Below are positions 1-13,220 of a stretch of 64,000 nucleotides of DNA, one piece after another; position 1 is the stretch's first letter, and every line of letters starts with the position of its first letter. A program made the position numbers and the translations under genes. Origin of the DNA: Atopsyche davidsoni (taxonomy: Eukaryota > Arthropoda > Insecta > Trichoptera > Hydrobiosidae); the NCBI GenBank assembly GCA_022113835.1, contig JAILWY010000007.1:749001-813000 (forward strand), in the 5' to 3' direction. The notes beneath the pieces were generated by a model. It was given only the letters and a program-made list of their open reading frames with translations. It did not search any database and was not told the origin of the DNA.

Positions 1-3000
1 CCGAGTCTCTGAGGCCTTGCGGTCTCCCGATGTCTCTACAAACGATACGTTACCTTCATAACGTCTGTTGAGAACTGAACAAACATGTTTGTAGCTCTTT
101 GTAGACAACGTGTGAGTATTTTATTAATGTGGTAACATTAAATGAACATAGTGACATTGGCATTTTAAAAAAGGGTACTCAATTCATTTAAATAATATAT
201 TTATTTTGGGTACTGTCATTCAAATCTCTCAATGGCAACTTTTAATGGTATTAAAATTTACAACAATGTCTAGAAACGTAATCCGTCGGGTTTGATTTAC
301 AAAGAAATTATTTTTCCATTCAATTACATAGGTATCAACCCTTCTGGTAATCGTGGTGGGTAATTGTTAACAACCCCTATTATCACAAGCACGAAAAGGT
401 CAATTTGAAACAGCTGCTATTAAGAGTATTCGATTACCTTCAACAGGGCTTAGAAATAGAAATAATAAACTATTTAAGGCTTTGGATAACAGTTAAGTTG
501 ATATTCCAAATTCTGTCGTGTTTTCAATAAATTTTATATTATATATAATAATTTTTTTCTTCTTATTTTACAAGTGTTGATACATTGAAATGCTCAACAC
601 GGAGAGAGAAAGCAGTTTGAGGAGCATTTTATCTTCTGTGTGTTTGCAAAATGAAACTCATGACACAACAGAATTCCCCCGGGGAGTTATTTTGAATGAA
701 GAAGCGGAAGCCGTTGAACAATGGCCGTCACTTCCGGCGAGCTGGGAGGCCAGCGGCTGCGTCTTCCGGCCGTCCAGCCAAGCTTTTTTGTTGCGCTGGC
801 TAATCGTTGGAAAGACACGAGATAAGGGTCACCTCATTGTGTAAACTACCCCGAAAATGTACGCTTGTTTTTCTCTCGTGTCTCACAAAGCAGCATTTAA
901 TGTCATTTATACAAGACAACCGAACAATAGCTCTTTAATAAATTAATAACTGTACAAAAATACAGAACAACCCAAGATAGAAAATACAATAAAAAATCTT
1001 TTAAACATCTGATAAATCTACCATTTTAACTTTTAAACGATCGCGTCATAGGTCAATGCATGTCTTTTTTTACTTTTGTTCTGAATAACCCTTAATCAGT
1101 GCATGCGCAAATAATTGCGAAACTCCTTCGGTAACTTTATAATCAATGCCATTTTTCAACTTATGCTCCTCTCCTTTAAATTACTACTTGCAATGACTCG
1201 CATTCAAAATTTATTCAGAAATTTAATCAGCAATTTAATATTATTCTCAGAAACACCCGCTATCATATTGCATCTAATTTATAAAACATTTCGGATAAGC
1301 AAATTTCTTACACACCAATGATAAGGCTACCAAGAAGTATTTTAATAGAATCTCCAAAATATATGTAACTTGGTTTTATAATGAGATAGGTTACTGTAGA
1401 AACACGTATAATTTGATTTTTGGTACACGCAATACAGAACACACAATGAAGTCATCAAATTACAATTCAATATCCTTTCCGAGTCAATTTCCTTTGTCGC
1501 AGCTGCTAAAGGGTAATTGGAAAATAGGTTCCTAGATTGGTGCCTCTCACATAGAAGGCACAATTTGTAATTGAATTCAAAGAAACCAAATATGTTAACT
1601 TATAAAGCAATGCAATGAAGGTTCACTTACTGTGTAATAACACTGTACTCGACATTTTATACAATTAAAATAATTTTTAATATAAACTTGCTTGTCATGC
1701 AGTTCATACAAATATCAGTTTATTTACACCCTTACCGTAATAAAAAAAATCATTCTACTCTATTTTACTAGTATCTGACTTTTTTAGTAGTTGTATTGAA
1801 TATTGTATGTTCTAAGTACATTCATATATTTAATCAAATAAAATAAACATGAATCTAATAATGTAATGTTTGTTAAAAAGAACATGTTGCTAGTCCATAT
1901 ATAAGTATAACCGGTTTTTTTTTATCAAACATCAAAGCACTCTCATTTAAGTACGTAGTAATAAAGATGATATATTGATCCCACGAGTTTATTTACTGTT
2001 CTGTCATTCTAAATTATTACAAGGATATACACTGCATCACTTTTTATAGAAATAAAATTACGCAATTACGTAGTAGCTTCTAGAAAGCAACACCAAAAAT
2101 ATTGGTTTATGTTTAACAGGATATGGTTTGAGGTTTGACTGTGCTAGAAGTGTGCGCCATGAATAATGATATTTTAAATTAAATATTAATTACTAAATCA
2201 CGATTCCTAAAACTGTGATCTACAAAAAAATATATTATAATAAAGCATAATTAAAGTTATACATAAGAAATTACAAAAAAACCCGCATTAGGTTTTTCTT
2301 CCTTTTGAAGTTTTCTTAATATTTCCAATATTTTTTAAAATTATTTTTAAATACGAGCATTTAACAAATAATAAGAGGTAATTTAAATATCATTTTAAAT
2401 TTTGAAAGCGCTGAATATTTTATTGTTTTACCCCATATTTATAATACTAGTACTAGAAACTATACAATACGCCCTAAATTTTAGTTTACTTATCACACAT
2501 AGAGCTATGATACATAACTTTGTTCTTGAGTGTTGTGTCACGTTATATTTTGTATTTTCCGGCATTCAGTCTCGGTACTGAAGCCATCTTCGATACCAAA
2601 ACACCTAAAAATAAAAATTATATAAATCCAATAACATTGGCTACCGAAGCCTACGATTGCAAATAGCTATGGTAGTTTCAATGTTAATTTCAAAGTTCCA
2701 CGAAAACAAATGGATTTCTCTACTTATTTCCCACTTTGTTTCTTCTCACTAATAATCTAAGTTGTTTTGTTTTTTTCCGGCATGAGGTCGGTTCGTGTTC
2801 GGGCCCGTCCAGAGCCACTTCTCTGAAGTGACAGACCCCCATCAAACCTTCAGGAAACCCAGTAAAATACTCTAGGGTGTATATTGCCTGTACAGGGAGA
2901 AGGGGTCGCACGTTCCCTAATCGATTTCTTATCGGCATGTGACTGACAATGGACATTAAGTTTGCCGAGGGGAATTCCCTCCGTAGAGCGCAGATCCTCT

Positions 3001-4349
3001 TTCTTACTCCATGGGTAATATGATTCCTTTTTTGTACGGTGAAAAAGGCAACGATCAAAAGAACACTCCGTCTTGTTGACAGAAGTATTACGAAAATATC
3101 TGGAATCTTCTTTATCTGTCGTGTTTGCGTCACGCTGGAGACTTATCTACTTGAACTATATTTGGTTTAATACTGACAGTGAACGATTTGTCTTTTTCAC
3201 AAGTAGTTCTATTATTAATACATAGTATGAAATTTGAAACAACTGCTTTATTTTTGGGTATTAAAGTGTGTTTTCATATAAAAAATGTATCGTCTCAGTT
3301 TAGGTATACACCTCAGTGCTTAAACCTAATCGCTGGAAACTCAAAACAAAAATGCACCAAAAAACCCGAAAATAAAGCGATGATAAAAACTACTGCAAAA
3401 ACATACATCTACATATAAAAATTCTGTTTTATATTTTAATATAAAGTTTCCTTATACATATAATGTGTCAATTAATTTAAAAAGACATCATAATTTTATA
3501 AAAATATTATAGTTTTCTCTTCTTGGAAGCTCTCTCGATGAAGACGTAAACTAAATTGGATATTATAATTCGGTCAGATTTATAGATATTTTATGGTATT
3601 AGTTATCATATAAAATATATACATACAAAAGAAAAAAAGTAGTAAAAAAGATATATAAATGAGTTATACTGAGAACGTGGGAAAATAGGGGTGTGAATAG
3701 AAAAACTTCATGTAACTCAGTATCATGATCTAATAAACGTTAGAGGTTACATCCTTATTTTACTTTATTCTATTGAAGTATATATAAAAAAAATATTAAA
3801 ATATCTACTACTTTATATTTATTTGTGTAATATTTTGAATATAAATACTTTTGTGATTTTTCCATGTTTTTAATTTTATAGGTTTTATAGGTTTACCGTT
3901 TGGTTACGTCGATCTGTTTCAAAACATTGAATATATTAAAATATATTAACAATATGATTTTTTTGGACGTACGTGATGTTAAATTCTAATAAAAAAAAAG
4001 TTTTATCAAGAGAAACATGAATGTGTCTGCACTCGTGTATTTAAATAAAATTGTATTTTAGTTGATTAAGTTTATTGATTGATAGGCTACTTGAAGTTTC
4101 GGTCCTCATGCTAGGACCATCTTAAAAGATCTCAGAGAATTACAGGAAATTCCTGTAAATAGTCCATACTTGAAGACTGTAACGTCGGTATACTGAAAAC
4201 CTACTCAAAAAAACTAATTTAAATTAAAGACAACAGCTGCTAAAACCTACAATCTAATTTTTAATATCGCACGTCAATTATATTTCTATTTTATTTTTAA
4301 TATTTTAGTTTCAAATTTAAATTGTCTTAAAAACAAGATTAGCTCTTCT
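1..4349. other. AT-rich stretch with no supported gene
   Basis: I see no splice-consistent or family-recognisable coding sequence here. Open frames occur, the longest being a 137-codon frame on the minus strand at 2720-3133, but none resembles a known domain and none pairs with a convincing neighbouring exon. Two patches are less AT-rich (about 660-800 and 2770-3130). The rest is low-complexity A/T sequence with scattered poly-A and poly-T runs. Confidence 0.5.
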
Positions 4350-4350
4350 A

Positions 4351-4503
4351 ATATTTTTCAGTAAAATACTTGAGTGATTTTCGCCAACCTTTCACGTTGG
4401 CATTATCACTCTGTTTGACATCTGGAAAATCATTCAAGTATTTTACTCAAATATATTAAAATGGAATTCCACTAAGTACTCTCTGTCAAAAACATTGAAT
4501 TTA
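4351..4503. mobile_element. Foldback fragment of the Penelope-like repeat family
   Basis: The ends are inverted copies of one motif (TACTTGAGTGATTTT on the left, AATCATTCAAGTATTTTA on the right). Between them lies the family's stem, GCCAACCTTTCACGTTGGC, followed by ATTATCA. The same block recurs near 6.4, 13.2, 14.2, 16.5-17.3, 26.8, 27.35 and 28.8 kb. The outer arm, ending in TCTCTGTCAAAAA, is also shared. The copy is short and carries no coding sequence. Confidence 0.6.
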
Positions 4504-4559
4504 CTAGCACTTGTAACAAAATAAAAAAAACTTGTCATCATTGATGTAGAATTACGTAG

Positions 4560-4800
4560 TTTACATCCCGCCCATTGCCAATGTGGCGTTTTCCTGCATG
4601 TCCCACATCGGTGCCGTCGTAAATTCCATTGACTTATCCAATCACACCCTAACTGCTTTAATCAAGAAGTACACGCCGGGGGTAGTGCCGAGAAGTGCTG
4701 TGCGATTGATTCCCTCGCATGTCCTCGCCGAGCTGCTGCAGCCAGTCTCCAGGAACTGGGTCAGCTGGTCCATCGAGGAGATATCTCGCTGAAGAATCTC
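4560..4800. other. GC-richer patch, unidentified
   Basis: This stretch is clearly less AT-rich than its surroundings and is open on both strands: a 69-codon frame on plus and a roughly 50-codon frame on minus. Neither translation matches a family I recognise, and I see no clear flanking splice sites. It could be an old retrocopy, a conserved non-coding block or an isolated exon. Confidence 0.25.
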
Positions 4801-4973
4801 CATGCCCTGAACTGAAACTGAGCCATTTTGTGGATGTTCAATATGCGGTTAAAGCAAATTTACCACCAAATATTTCGTAAAATTTTCGATTAAAAAAATA
4901 TGTTATCAAAATACCTGCAATGTTATGATAATTAAAAAAACAAACCTGGTAGTACTTTCGTTAACCGTGTTAA

Positions 4974-5528
4974 GGGTCTAGGTCCCATAATCGAGTTTTT
5001 TTGATCATTTTCTAGTCTGTTTTGCGAAAAATCGACCGCACCAATCAAAAATATTTAAATGAAAAAAGTTTGATACATACCTTCTTCCGAATACAATATA
5101 TTTTTATTTCTTATAAATTTACTATTAATATGATAAATATGTGTTTTTCTTAATTTGGAGATTCGTCCGGTACATTTTCCAAGAATCCTTAACATTTAAA
5201 AGTCTTTTTTTTAATTGGAATTAAAAGATTAAATATAAACCATGTGCGTCTTATTAATTTAAAAATTAAAAAAAAAAAAAATCTTTAACAAACTTTGGTT
5301 TTGAAAAGTCGTCATTTTATCCAATTTTTCAACATCTTCAAGATTTTATTTTACCCTGATAATGGACGTTAATTAAATAATAAAAAATTGTTAAATATAA
5401 TTTATAGTTTTTTCAATACTCTGTAAAAAAATCAACTTTAAACATAGAAAAATAAAGTGACAATTAAATTAATTAAATGACACGATTTCGCCAGGTAATG
5501 GACAATTAAATGGCTGGGAGCAACTGCA
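4974..5528 (-). mobile_element. TTAA-flanked MITE (piggyBac-like), copy 1
   Basis: TTAA lies on both sides (4970-4973 and 5529-5532). One end reads GGGTCTAGGTCCC and the other, in reverse complement, TGCAGTTGCTCCC. These are weak terminal inverted repeats sharing a TCCC end. The interior is AT-rich and non-coding, with the family landmarks ACCTGGCGAAATCGTGTC (reverse complement) and GACGTTAATTAAATAATA. The same element recurs at 11.7, 33.8 and 36.1 kb. TTAA target use is the piggyBac signature; no transposase is present. Confidence 0.65.
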
Positions 5529-5532
5529 TTAA

Positions 5533-6133
5533 GAACACTCTACGCATTATTTCATATTATTTTCAAATACACTTAAAAACAATATAAGCATCTAGAAGGG
5601 AGTGTTATTACATGAAAAACAATCTCTCTTGTGGATAAGCCTGCAATCGATCGAACTAAAGCCATATTCCAAAATGAAAGAATATCAAGAGCGTCACTGA
5701 CAAATTGTGTTTGGTGGAAAGAAAATTAATAACAAATAAATTTTCCTTCATATTTTCAGTTTAACCCTTAAAAGAACAAACACTTATTTTCAATTGATAT
5801 ATTGATCAGAATCTTATAAATTATCGTCCATTAAAATGAATTGCGTATAACATATTTGAATCGTAGTGATAAAACCTTATAATAAACGTATGTTATGTTT
5901 ATACTTGTATGTTATGTTTTCGATGTTATGCCTCGTTTCTAATCTACTAATATTCCATCGCTTCGATTGCAATACTGGAGCCACGATGGAGTCAAATATA
6001 TATTCAATTTACCTCATTACTATAAGCTTCAAAAGACTGATATGGATCCAAAACATTCATATTAAATCATCAAATGCATTCATTTTCACTTAATATTCAT
6101 TTTAAATAATAACTATAAAGTATATTATTGATT
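5533..6133. other. AT-rich, no gene seen
   Basis: No supportable coding exon, RNA gene or recognised repeat in this stretch. Confidence 0.5.
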
Positions 6134-6402
6134 TTTATAAAGACCGTCTCACAGGAAGTACGATTTTGCCTATACAGGTTTTTTATTTATTGATAATGAT
6201 TAAGTACATTTTTTGTATTTCACTAGTATTGCAAGTCACACAATATTTAATTGGCATAATAAGTAAGTTGTTTCACTTATAGGATATGATTGTTAAAAAT
6301 TCTTGCCAATTACCTAGTGATTCGTTGGTATAATTGGTAATACACCGGCCATGTAAGCTTGGGGATGTGAGAGTTTCTTTAATCATTTTTCAAACTATTA
6401 AG
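6134..6402 (+). mobile_element. tRNA-derived element, copy 1 (damaged)
   Basis: It matches the 398-bp unit tandemly repeated at 57.3-59.0 kb: the block ACCGTCTCACAGGAAGTACG, then AAGTCACACAATATTTAATT, then a tRNA-like head (ATTCGTTGGTATAATTGG and CCGGCCATGTAAGC). The head is deleted right after GGGGATGTG, so the B box is lost and the sequence runs straight into the element's AGAGTTTCTTTAATCA end. Confidence 0.6.
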
Positions 6403-6433
6403 TATTTAATTTTCAACATGCAAATTTTTTATT

Positions 6434-6596
6434 GGTGGCCGGTTTTGCCAACCTTTCAAGTTGGCATTATCACTGAGTGAGTATGTATCAAGTATGAGAG
6501 AGTATCAAACATTAACATGTGGAAAAATCATTCAAGTATTTTTATTTATAATATTAAAATGGAATTCCACCAAGTAGCATCTGTCAAAAAAATGAT
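6434..6596. mobile_element. Penelope-like repeat family fragment
   Basis: It begins with the CCGGTTTTGCCAACC / GTTGGC stem block and continues through ATCATTCAAGTATTTT into TGGAATTCCACCAAG and the CTGTCAAAAA outer arm. It is half of the foldback element seen elsewhere in this window, oriented so that the hammerhead-like core is on the minus strand. Confidence 0.55.
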
Positions 6597-7066
6597 TTTC
6601 TGTTAATCGTGAGTCGTGCATTTTTTATTAGTTTTTGTACAATAAAATAAAATTTATATTCATAAAAAATATGTCAATTTATTTATTAGTATTTCAATAA
6701 TCTAAACGTAAATATTGATAATACGTATTTGACTGCTGAGGGTTGAGATTTCAGGACTTCCCGCCGCCCCTCGGCGTCTCTTATTTTGCACTCGAGGCGT
6801 TCCCTTTTGGACCCTCCAGACAGAGCGTCTACGAGATCCGTGACGTCACATCCTGATAGCGAGGCTAACAAACTGCCGGAGCCATAAACACCTCATAATA
6901 ATATCAACCCCCTTGCGTCCCTCCGCGGGGAGATTGAATTATAATGCGCGACAGGGGCGCGTTTTCTTCCTCCCATTCGCCCGTATTGTTTTTTCTTACA
7001 AAGATGCAGACGCTAGTAAGGATCTAATGTGTTTTTTTTTTTTTGTATTGCAAGCAGAATTTATCT

Positions 7067-7686
7067 TTAAACACACTTTAGGTGAGTACCAAATTGACTA
7101 AACTGATGTAGCAAAATTGCGCGTGTGAAATCTAGTCTATACACTCTTTGATTTGCACTTTTTCTTCCGTTTAGCAACTCCGAGTAAATTATGAGATTTT
7201 TTTAAATAAATTAAATGTTATTGTTACACAATTGCATATATTATATTTATATTTTAAGCGGGTAACCAAATTTACTAAACTGATATGCGAAGCGTACAAA
7301 ATTCGCATAAAATTGCACGTATGAAATCTAGTCTATACACTCTTTGATTTGCAAGTAGTCAAATAAATCGTTTCCTATAAAAAGTTGAACCACTTCATAC
7401 ACACTTTGCGGATTACTTGGCATCACAACAACACCACTTTGCCCTAAAAATTGTTCGATAATTGGAGGATTATCATTCTCTGTCCACATTACTTTGTTCA
7501 GAATCACTGGACAGTATTGGTAGAAGTAACGTTGACGAGTCCCAATCAAACATTACGAGCTGTAAACCTAAAGAGTAAAATGACCTTCTGCCGCTTTTAG
7601 AGTAAACACATTCAAAAACGTATTAATATGCGCCCCGCCTTCAGGCAGTAGTCCGCGGAACGGGTACTAGTACCGTAGTGTGTTAA
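7067..7686 (-). mobile_element. piggyBac-like element, internally deleted, copy 1
   Basis: TTAA occurs at both edges (7067-7070 and 7683-7686). The right end read inward gives TTAACACACTA and the left gives TTAAACACACTTTA, matching the ends of the copy at 19.9 kb. The terminal block is present twice in direct orientation (about 7071-7160 and 7250-7350), so this copy was rearranged. Both copies carry GGGTACTAGTACC near the right end. Only the N-terminal part of a transposase remains inside. Confidence 0.7.
7328..7549 (-). pseudogene. piggyBac transposase N-terminal fragment
   Basis: The minus-strand translation contains PPIIEQFLGQSGVVVMP, then PQSVYEVVQLFIGNDLFDYL and QIKE. This resembles the beginning of the piggyBac-derived (DDE_Tnp_1_7/PGBD) domain, where an F-x-G-x-x-G segment precedes the helix leading to the first catalytic region. 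The frame stops after about 73 codons, and the aspartate-containing catalytic core and C-terminal cysteine-rich region are missing. It is a dead fragment carried in a non-autonomous element. Confidence 0.55.
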
Positions 7687-10600
7687 GTGAGAATATTGTA
7701 GGCGGAAATGAAATTTGTTTTTGATGGTGATGCGCTGCCATCTAAAATGATATTGATATAACTACGCCTTAATCGAAAACTATTTCGTTTTTCATATAAA
7801 GAAAGCTTCTTAGGTAGAGTGGTATTAAATTTAAAATTGTGTGCTTGGAAGTATTTTCATTTAAAAAATACAACGTATTCAAACTTTTCTTTGTTAAATT
7901 GTTTTTTACTGTTGGTATGTTGCCCTTAAAAATTATATGAAGATCTTCTTTTCATCTTTGAGTGAAAAATTTGTGCTTGTAAAACCTTCATTTATTTTTG
8001 TAGTCTTTGGTGATTAAAAGTTTGAAATAGTTATGAGAAGATAAATACAGAATAGATAATATTAAAAAATGGTTTTATAATTATTTAAAGACATCCAAAA
8101 TCACTACACAATTTAAGATGATACCGCGGCATTCAGTTAAGTACGTCTCCGGGATTTATTTTTTTATAAACCTTTTTTAAATACGGTTTCTTGTTTTAAT
8201 CAAGAAAAAATATAATTTATAATTTCCCGTTTTCTAATCGCCAAACATCTTTATAATTGGACCATAAGTATTTGAAAAAAATAACAATCACAAAGCCCAT
8301 TATTATGAAATGCAATGTGTCGCCTTGAAATATTATCGTCAATATTTTCTCCCGTGTGGTCTACAAACGTCCGGTGCACATCTCGATACACCGAGAAGCG
8401 TGATAAACGGTCTCCAGAGGGTAGTGCCGGCACATCCGGTCAGATCCGACGCGGTTATTTCAATATCCGCTTCCGGTGCGCCGCCCCGGGGCTCGTAACG
8501 CGTAAAACGTAACGCGTAACACGTAACGCGTTACGCCCGCAGTGCAAAAATACAACTCAATATTTATCGACTATCATTGATCGCATTATTTTTTATTATT
8601 TTGAATATCTTTGCGACTGTGTCTGCTTGAGTACATATGTATGTGTCAAAAAGTATGTGTCCTATATTATTTATGGGTTTATTTCAATATTTAGTGGTGC
8701 TTAGTGTATCTACTCAGGTGTTCGAGAACACGGCCTTAATTAATATATAGAGCCTACTTACCAAACAATTCACACAATAGAAACACTTAATTAACCCCTA
8801 TAATGAAAAACAATGTACACTTGTAAAATTGATACTAACGACCCTTGCTGGAACAAGTAATTTGCGATCTATTCATTATTGTTATACAGTAATTTTTAGA
8901 GTAATTACTTAACACAATGGTTATTTAAAAATAATAATGGTCTTTTATGCGCGTTGAAAATAATGCTTTCTCACGCGATTGTAAATTTTATTAATAGTAA
9001 ATATCAATAGTAAAAAAATTTACTATTGATATAATTATAATTTTATGATTGTCTTAGCGAAAATTACCCCATTGTAAATAAATAAATTAAGTCATTAACT
9101 TAAATAAAAGAAGGCCCACCACGACACACCCCTAGTGTACAGATTTTTTTGCTAAAAAATATATTAAGCGTTCAAGGCAACATAGAATTTTAGCCAATTG
9201 AGGAAAAAAATCTTTTCGGTTCTGAGCTCATGATCAGTTAGCAACTGTGCTAACTATTAGATTACAATAATAACCTTAGGAGTGACAATTTTTAACAGCG
9301 TAACTGCATGGCAGAATTTAGATGGACTCTCATTGTATAGCTAGTATATCAAAAATAGTTTTGCGTACGTGTATGTCACAGGCAGCGTAACCAATTAATT
9401 GAAAATCAAAGTCTTCAGGCTCCGTCTGCAGGCAACAGCTGATTTTGGATATTAATTAGCATTTGTGATCAAAACAGTACTACTGAAGTTAATACTCTGT
9501 ATTTTCAAAACATTGCTCAAAGTTATTTGAATTAATTATGAATATGTACTCAAAAGCGAAACCCAATGAATTTCATAATATAACTGTTAAAAAATCTCAG
9601 CGAGTGAGATGAGTATTAAAGTTTTTATGTTTTGATTAAATTAATATAAAAAAATAAAGATACCACATACGATAAATTCTGAAAGCATGATAAAATTTTA
9701 CAATGATTTTAAAGCTAGTAAGTTTCAAAAATTTATATCAAATTAACGGCACCTGTTTAATTAGTGAAATGATGTTGTGTAAAATTTACGTGAGATATTC
9801 AAGAGCTTGATAGTTACTTTAATGTAGTCAGTCTTTTAAAAATTGGGCTTCAGAAATTGATCTGTTTATTGTATAATATAAGTCTATAGTTTATTATTTT
9901 TACACGATGGTATAAATATTTAATATTAACTTTTTATCTTAAATGTTAACAGAACAAAAGATCATGTTAGTATTCTATTCGGGGCTTTTGACAGTTCTCT
10001 GTTAATTATAAGTTGGGTACTTTTGTATAGTAGACGAATTTAATTGAATAAATGAAATCTTATAAGCCAAAACGTGAAATAAATTGCTCGCAATAATTCT
10101 ACTCAGACAGAAATTTGCATTTATTTTAAATCTATTATTATATTTAGCAAACTGTATCTTATGAATTTAAATTAGTTAAGAGTTATAAAAACTTTAATAT
10201 TCTGATCAGTTAAATTGTATTATGAATACTTGTAGATATTTTCAAAAAAATTTATCCTGGGATATAATTTATTTATATCATATATTATATCCTGGGATTT
10301 ATGTAATATTAGTTTAATATTTATTTTATTTACTATATTCTATAAATAAGACAAAATATTTAAGGAGACTCCTGAAGATATTCAGCGACTTTTTCTTGAG
10401 TGAACTTCGAGGCATAGTTATTTTTATGAAGATGTGTGAATTTGATAATGCCTTTAAGAACAAAAGAATATAAAAACATTTGGGTTTATTTATACATTTT
10501 TTTACTATGTCAATGTGCTTTCACGCAAAAGTATATTTCTGTGAATAGAGTCTCCCTACAATTATATTTCCGAAGACTTTCCGCCTCATTGACGTCGGCT

Positions 10601-11678
10601 TCTCCCGCAGGCATAGGTAGACTTCCGGTCTGTTCTGCACAGGAAATGGCCTCATCCATCCTGAATGTTGCTTATTTCTGCCAACTTCCGGCACACGCCA
10701 TCGCCGGGGTGCGCCCAACATCCCTTACAAATATATATTCATCGATTATTGGCGTATTCCATTACAATTACCCTGTCACTTTTGTTCGCATTTTTTTTTG
10801 ATGTTATTTATGATAAAATATTGCTTGATAATTTTTCACATTCAGCTTTGTTACGATCAAATCGTTTGCTTACCTTTAGTGCAAAACTGTCGTTTCTTCA
10901 AAAAATCATTGTTGCATCTTTTCTTAAACTTGAATTTTAAAATTATTTAAATAAAAATGTGCTATAATAACTTTGAAATCTATTAAAAGTTTGGAAATTT
11001 TGGCAGCCGCTGTTTTTCAAGTTATTTTCTTAGAATTAAAGACGTGTCAGTTGATTGATGTGTCTTTTGTATAAATAAAGTCATTTTAGGCCTGATATTA
11101 AATTGAAAGTTTATACTTCGTTTATTTATTTAAATATTATTAGTTTTCAGACAAAACAAATTCTGAAATGAATGAAATATTTCCTAAAGACCCCGACAAA
11201 AGGTGCGATCCATAAATAATACCGCCCTTTTCACACGATGCCTTGAATTGAGTCAACGTCTACAAAAAAAAAACATTTAAATGTTCTGCGTATCTTCTTC
11301 TTCAAAAGAGATATATCTTCAAATCTCACGAAATAAACAAGGTTATCTATCATCCCTTAACGCAGCCTCTCCGAGTCTCGGTTCGTAGAGCGTTTAATTT
11401 TCATGAAATATATCTCTGTTACTTGAAAGATTTCAAGGCGGTACATGTTACAGTATAAACTATAGACTCGGCAGCACCACTAACTGCTTCCGGTCCCCCC
11501 TGGCGCTGGCCGGATGCTATCGGTTGGCTTATCTGGGTAATCCGGATAGGGTTATCTGTCAGTGACGTCACTACGGATGTGGGTCCGGACTATCAATGTC
11601 TTGCAGAACAGATCCTTGCCCTATGCATTTAGCCTTTGGGCTTTTGCGTTTTAAGCTTATTTTAACGTAGAAAAAATT
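7687..11678. other. 4-kb AT-rich stretch without supported genes
   Basis: No exon could be supported. A short GC-rich patch covers about 8380-8540 and ends in a small tandem repeat (separate entry). A near-perfect small hairpin centred at 9019 has arms ATCAATAGTAAA / TTTACTATTGAT. A direct repeat of TATCCTGGGAT occurs near 10255 and 10290. Overlapping open frames around 10436-10940 have no recognisable domain. A patch at 11460-11640 is GC-richer and unidentified. Confidence 0.45.
8495..8537. repeat. Short tandem repeat with ACGCGT sites
   Basis: Three adjacent, slightly varied copies of ACGTAACGCGTAA occur, the last ending GCGTTACG. The repeat closes a GC-rich patch in otherwise AT-rich DNA. 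Confidence 0.7.
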
Positions 11679-11682
11679 TTAA

Positions 11683-12283
11683 GGCAGTTGCTCCCTGCCT
11701 TTTAATTGCCTCTGGTGTCCAACCGGACACTAGAGACAGTCCATTACCTGGCGAAATCGTGTCATTTAATTAATTTAATTATCACTTTATTTTTCTATAT
11801 GAAATGATGATTTTTGATGAGAATTGATTTTTTTACAGAGTATTGAAAATACTATAAATTATATTTATCTATTTTTTATTATTTAATTAACGTCCATTTT
11901 CAGGGTAAAATAAAATCTTGAAGATGTTGAAAAATTGGATAAAATGACGACTTTTCAAAACCAAAGTTTGTTAAAGATTTTTTTTTTTTAATTTTTAAAT
12001 TAATAAGACGCACATTGTTGACATTTAATCTTTTAATTTCAATTGAAAAAAAAACTTTTAAATGATTAGGACTCTTGGAAAATGTACCGGACGAATCTCC
12101 AAATTCCTACACTTCAACCGGAAAAACACATATTTATCATATTAATAGTAAATTTATAAGAAATAAAAATATATTGTGCTCGGAAAAAGGGATGTATCAA
12201 ACTTTTTGCATTTAAATATTTTTGATTGATGCAGTCGATTTTTCGCAAACGGACAAAAAAACTCGATTATGGGACCTAGACCC
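11683..12283 (+). mobile_element. TTAA-flanked MITE, copy 2
   Basis: TTAA is present at 11679-11682 and 12284-12287. The element starts GGCAGTTGCTCCCTGCC and ends GGGACCTAGACCC, the reverse orientation of copy 1. It is the most complete copy and carries an extra segment around TGTCCAACCGGACAC, itself a short inverted repeat. It is non-coding. Confidence 0.7.
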
Positions 12284-12897
12284 TTAATAACTAAATGAAT
12301 TTTTAGAAAACTTTCTAGTTTTATTAAAATATACATATCAAAATTTTCATACTTCGACAACTCAACGATCACGTTTTTTGTTAGAATATAAGACCGTAAG
12401 GTAATAATCAAATAAACAAGTAAGCATTGGAAAGAGGTGATTGCAACTGTGTCTTTGGCATTTTCTCTGTTTAGCACAGGTAAATTTGAGATATGACTAG
12501 CAAAACACAGTCACAGTTGTTTGAAGATGGTTACTATCTAAGTAGATAAAAATAACAACCGATACACTTGCTTTATAATTCATTTATGGTTATCAAACAT
12601 ATATATTAAAAGAGCGGTAACATCTCTGCATATTTCATACTGCCCACTGAATAAAGTATCAAAACTTCCTGGAGATTACGTCCCGGGGCTGTATTTAAGC
12701 GCCACATGGAGGGGCGATTATGGGACCGAAATTACAAGTTGAAAAGGCGCACAAAGGAAGTCTCTTTGAATCGGCCATACAAGACAAGAGCATTATCGCC
12801 CGCGGAGGGGGAAGACGAGACCTTATGTAGGTCACACGACACGGCGCGACATCGCAGGGTTGCCACAAGCAAACAATAAACATACTTATTTTATTAC

Positions 12898-13045
12898 TCA
12901 TATGATTAGGCACATTAGTTCATATATAGAAGATGACTTAAAGAAACTCTCAGAAAAATATCATCGTGATTTGTGTGGGATTTGAACCCACATCTCCTTG
13001 TTGATGTGGGTTCAAATTCCAGGAGATGTGGGTGGGAGAGTCTCT
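12898..13045 (-). mobile_element. tRNA-derived element fragment with small foldback
   Basis: On the minus strand the GGGTTCAAATCCCACAC B-box region and the CTGAGAGTTTCTTTAA tail are visible. At about 12979-13032, sequence containing TGAACCCACATCTCC is followed by its inverted copy (GATGTGGGTTCAAATT), so two partial heads face one another. It begins ATGATTAGGCACATTAG, like the copy at 30.8 kb. Confidence 0.55.
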
Positions 13046-13220
13046 TTAAAATAATAAAGAACAACCTACCTCAGAAAATAAATAAAAAAGTGTATCAAAA
13101 GTATCCGCTAAACACTGGTATGGCTCATCATCAAGTCATTTTCATTTATCAGAAGTGTCTGGTAAACATGTTTTTTCTGCATTCATTCTATTTTATGAAT
13201 TCTGGTTATTACATAAATAT

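Noticed and set aside
2720..3133. A 137-codon minus-strand frame
   Set aside because: No recognisable domain, no paired exon, and the length can arise by chance in this composition.
10436..10940. Overlapping plus frames of 121 and 91 codons
   Set aside because: Neither resembles a protein family; compositional bias and mutual overlap suggest chance.
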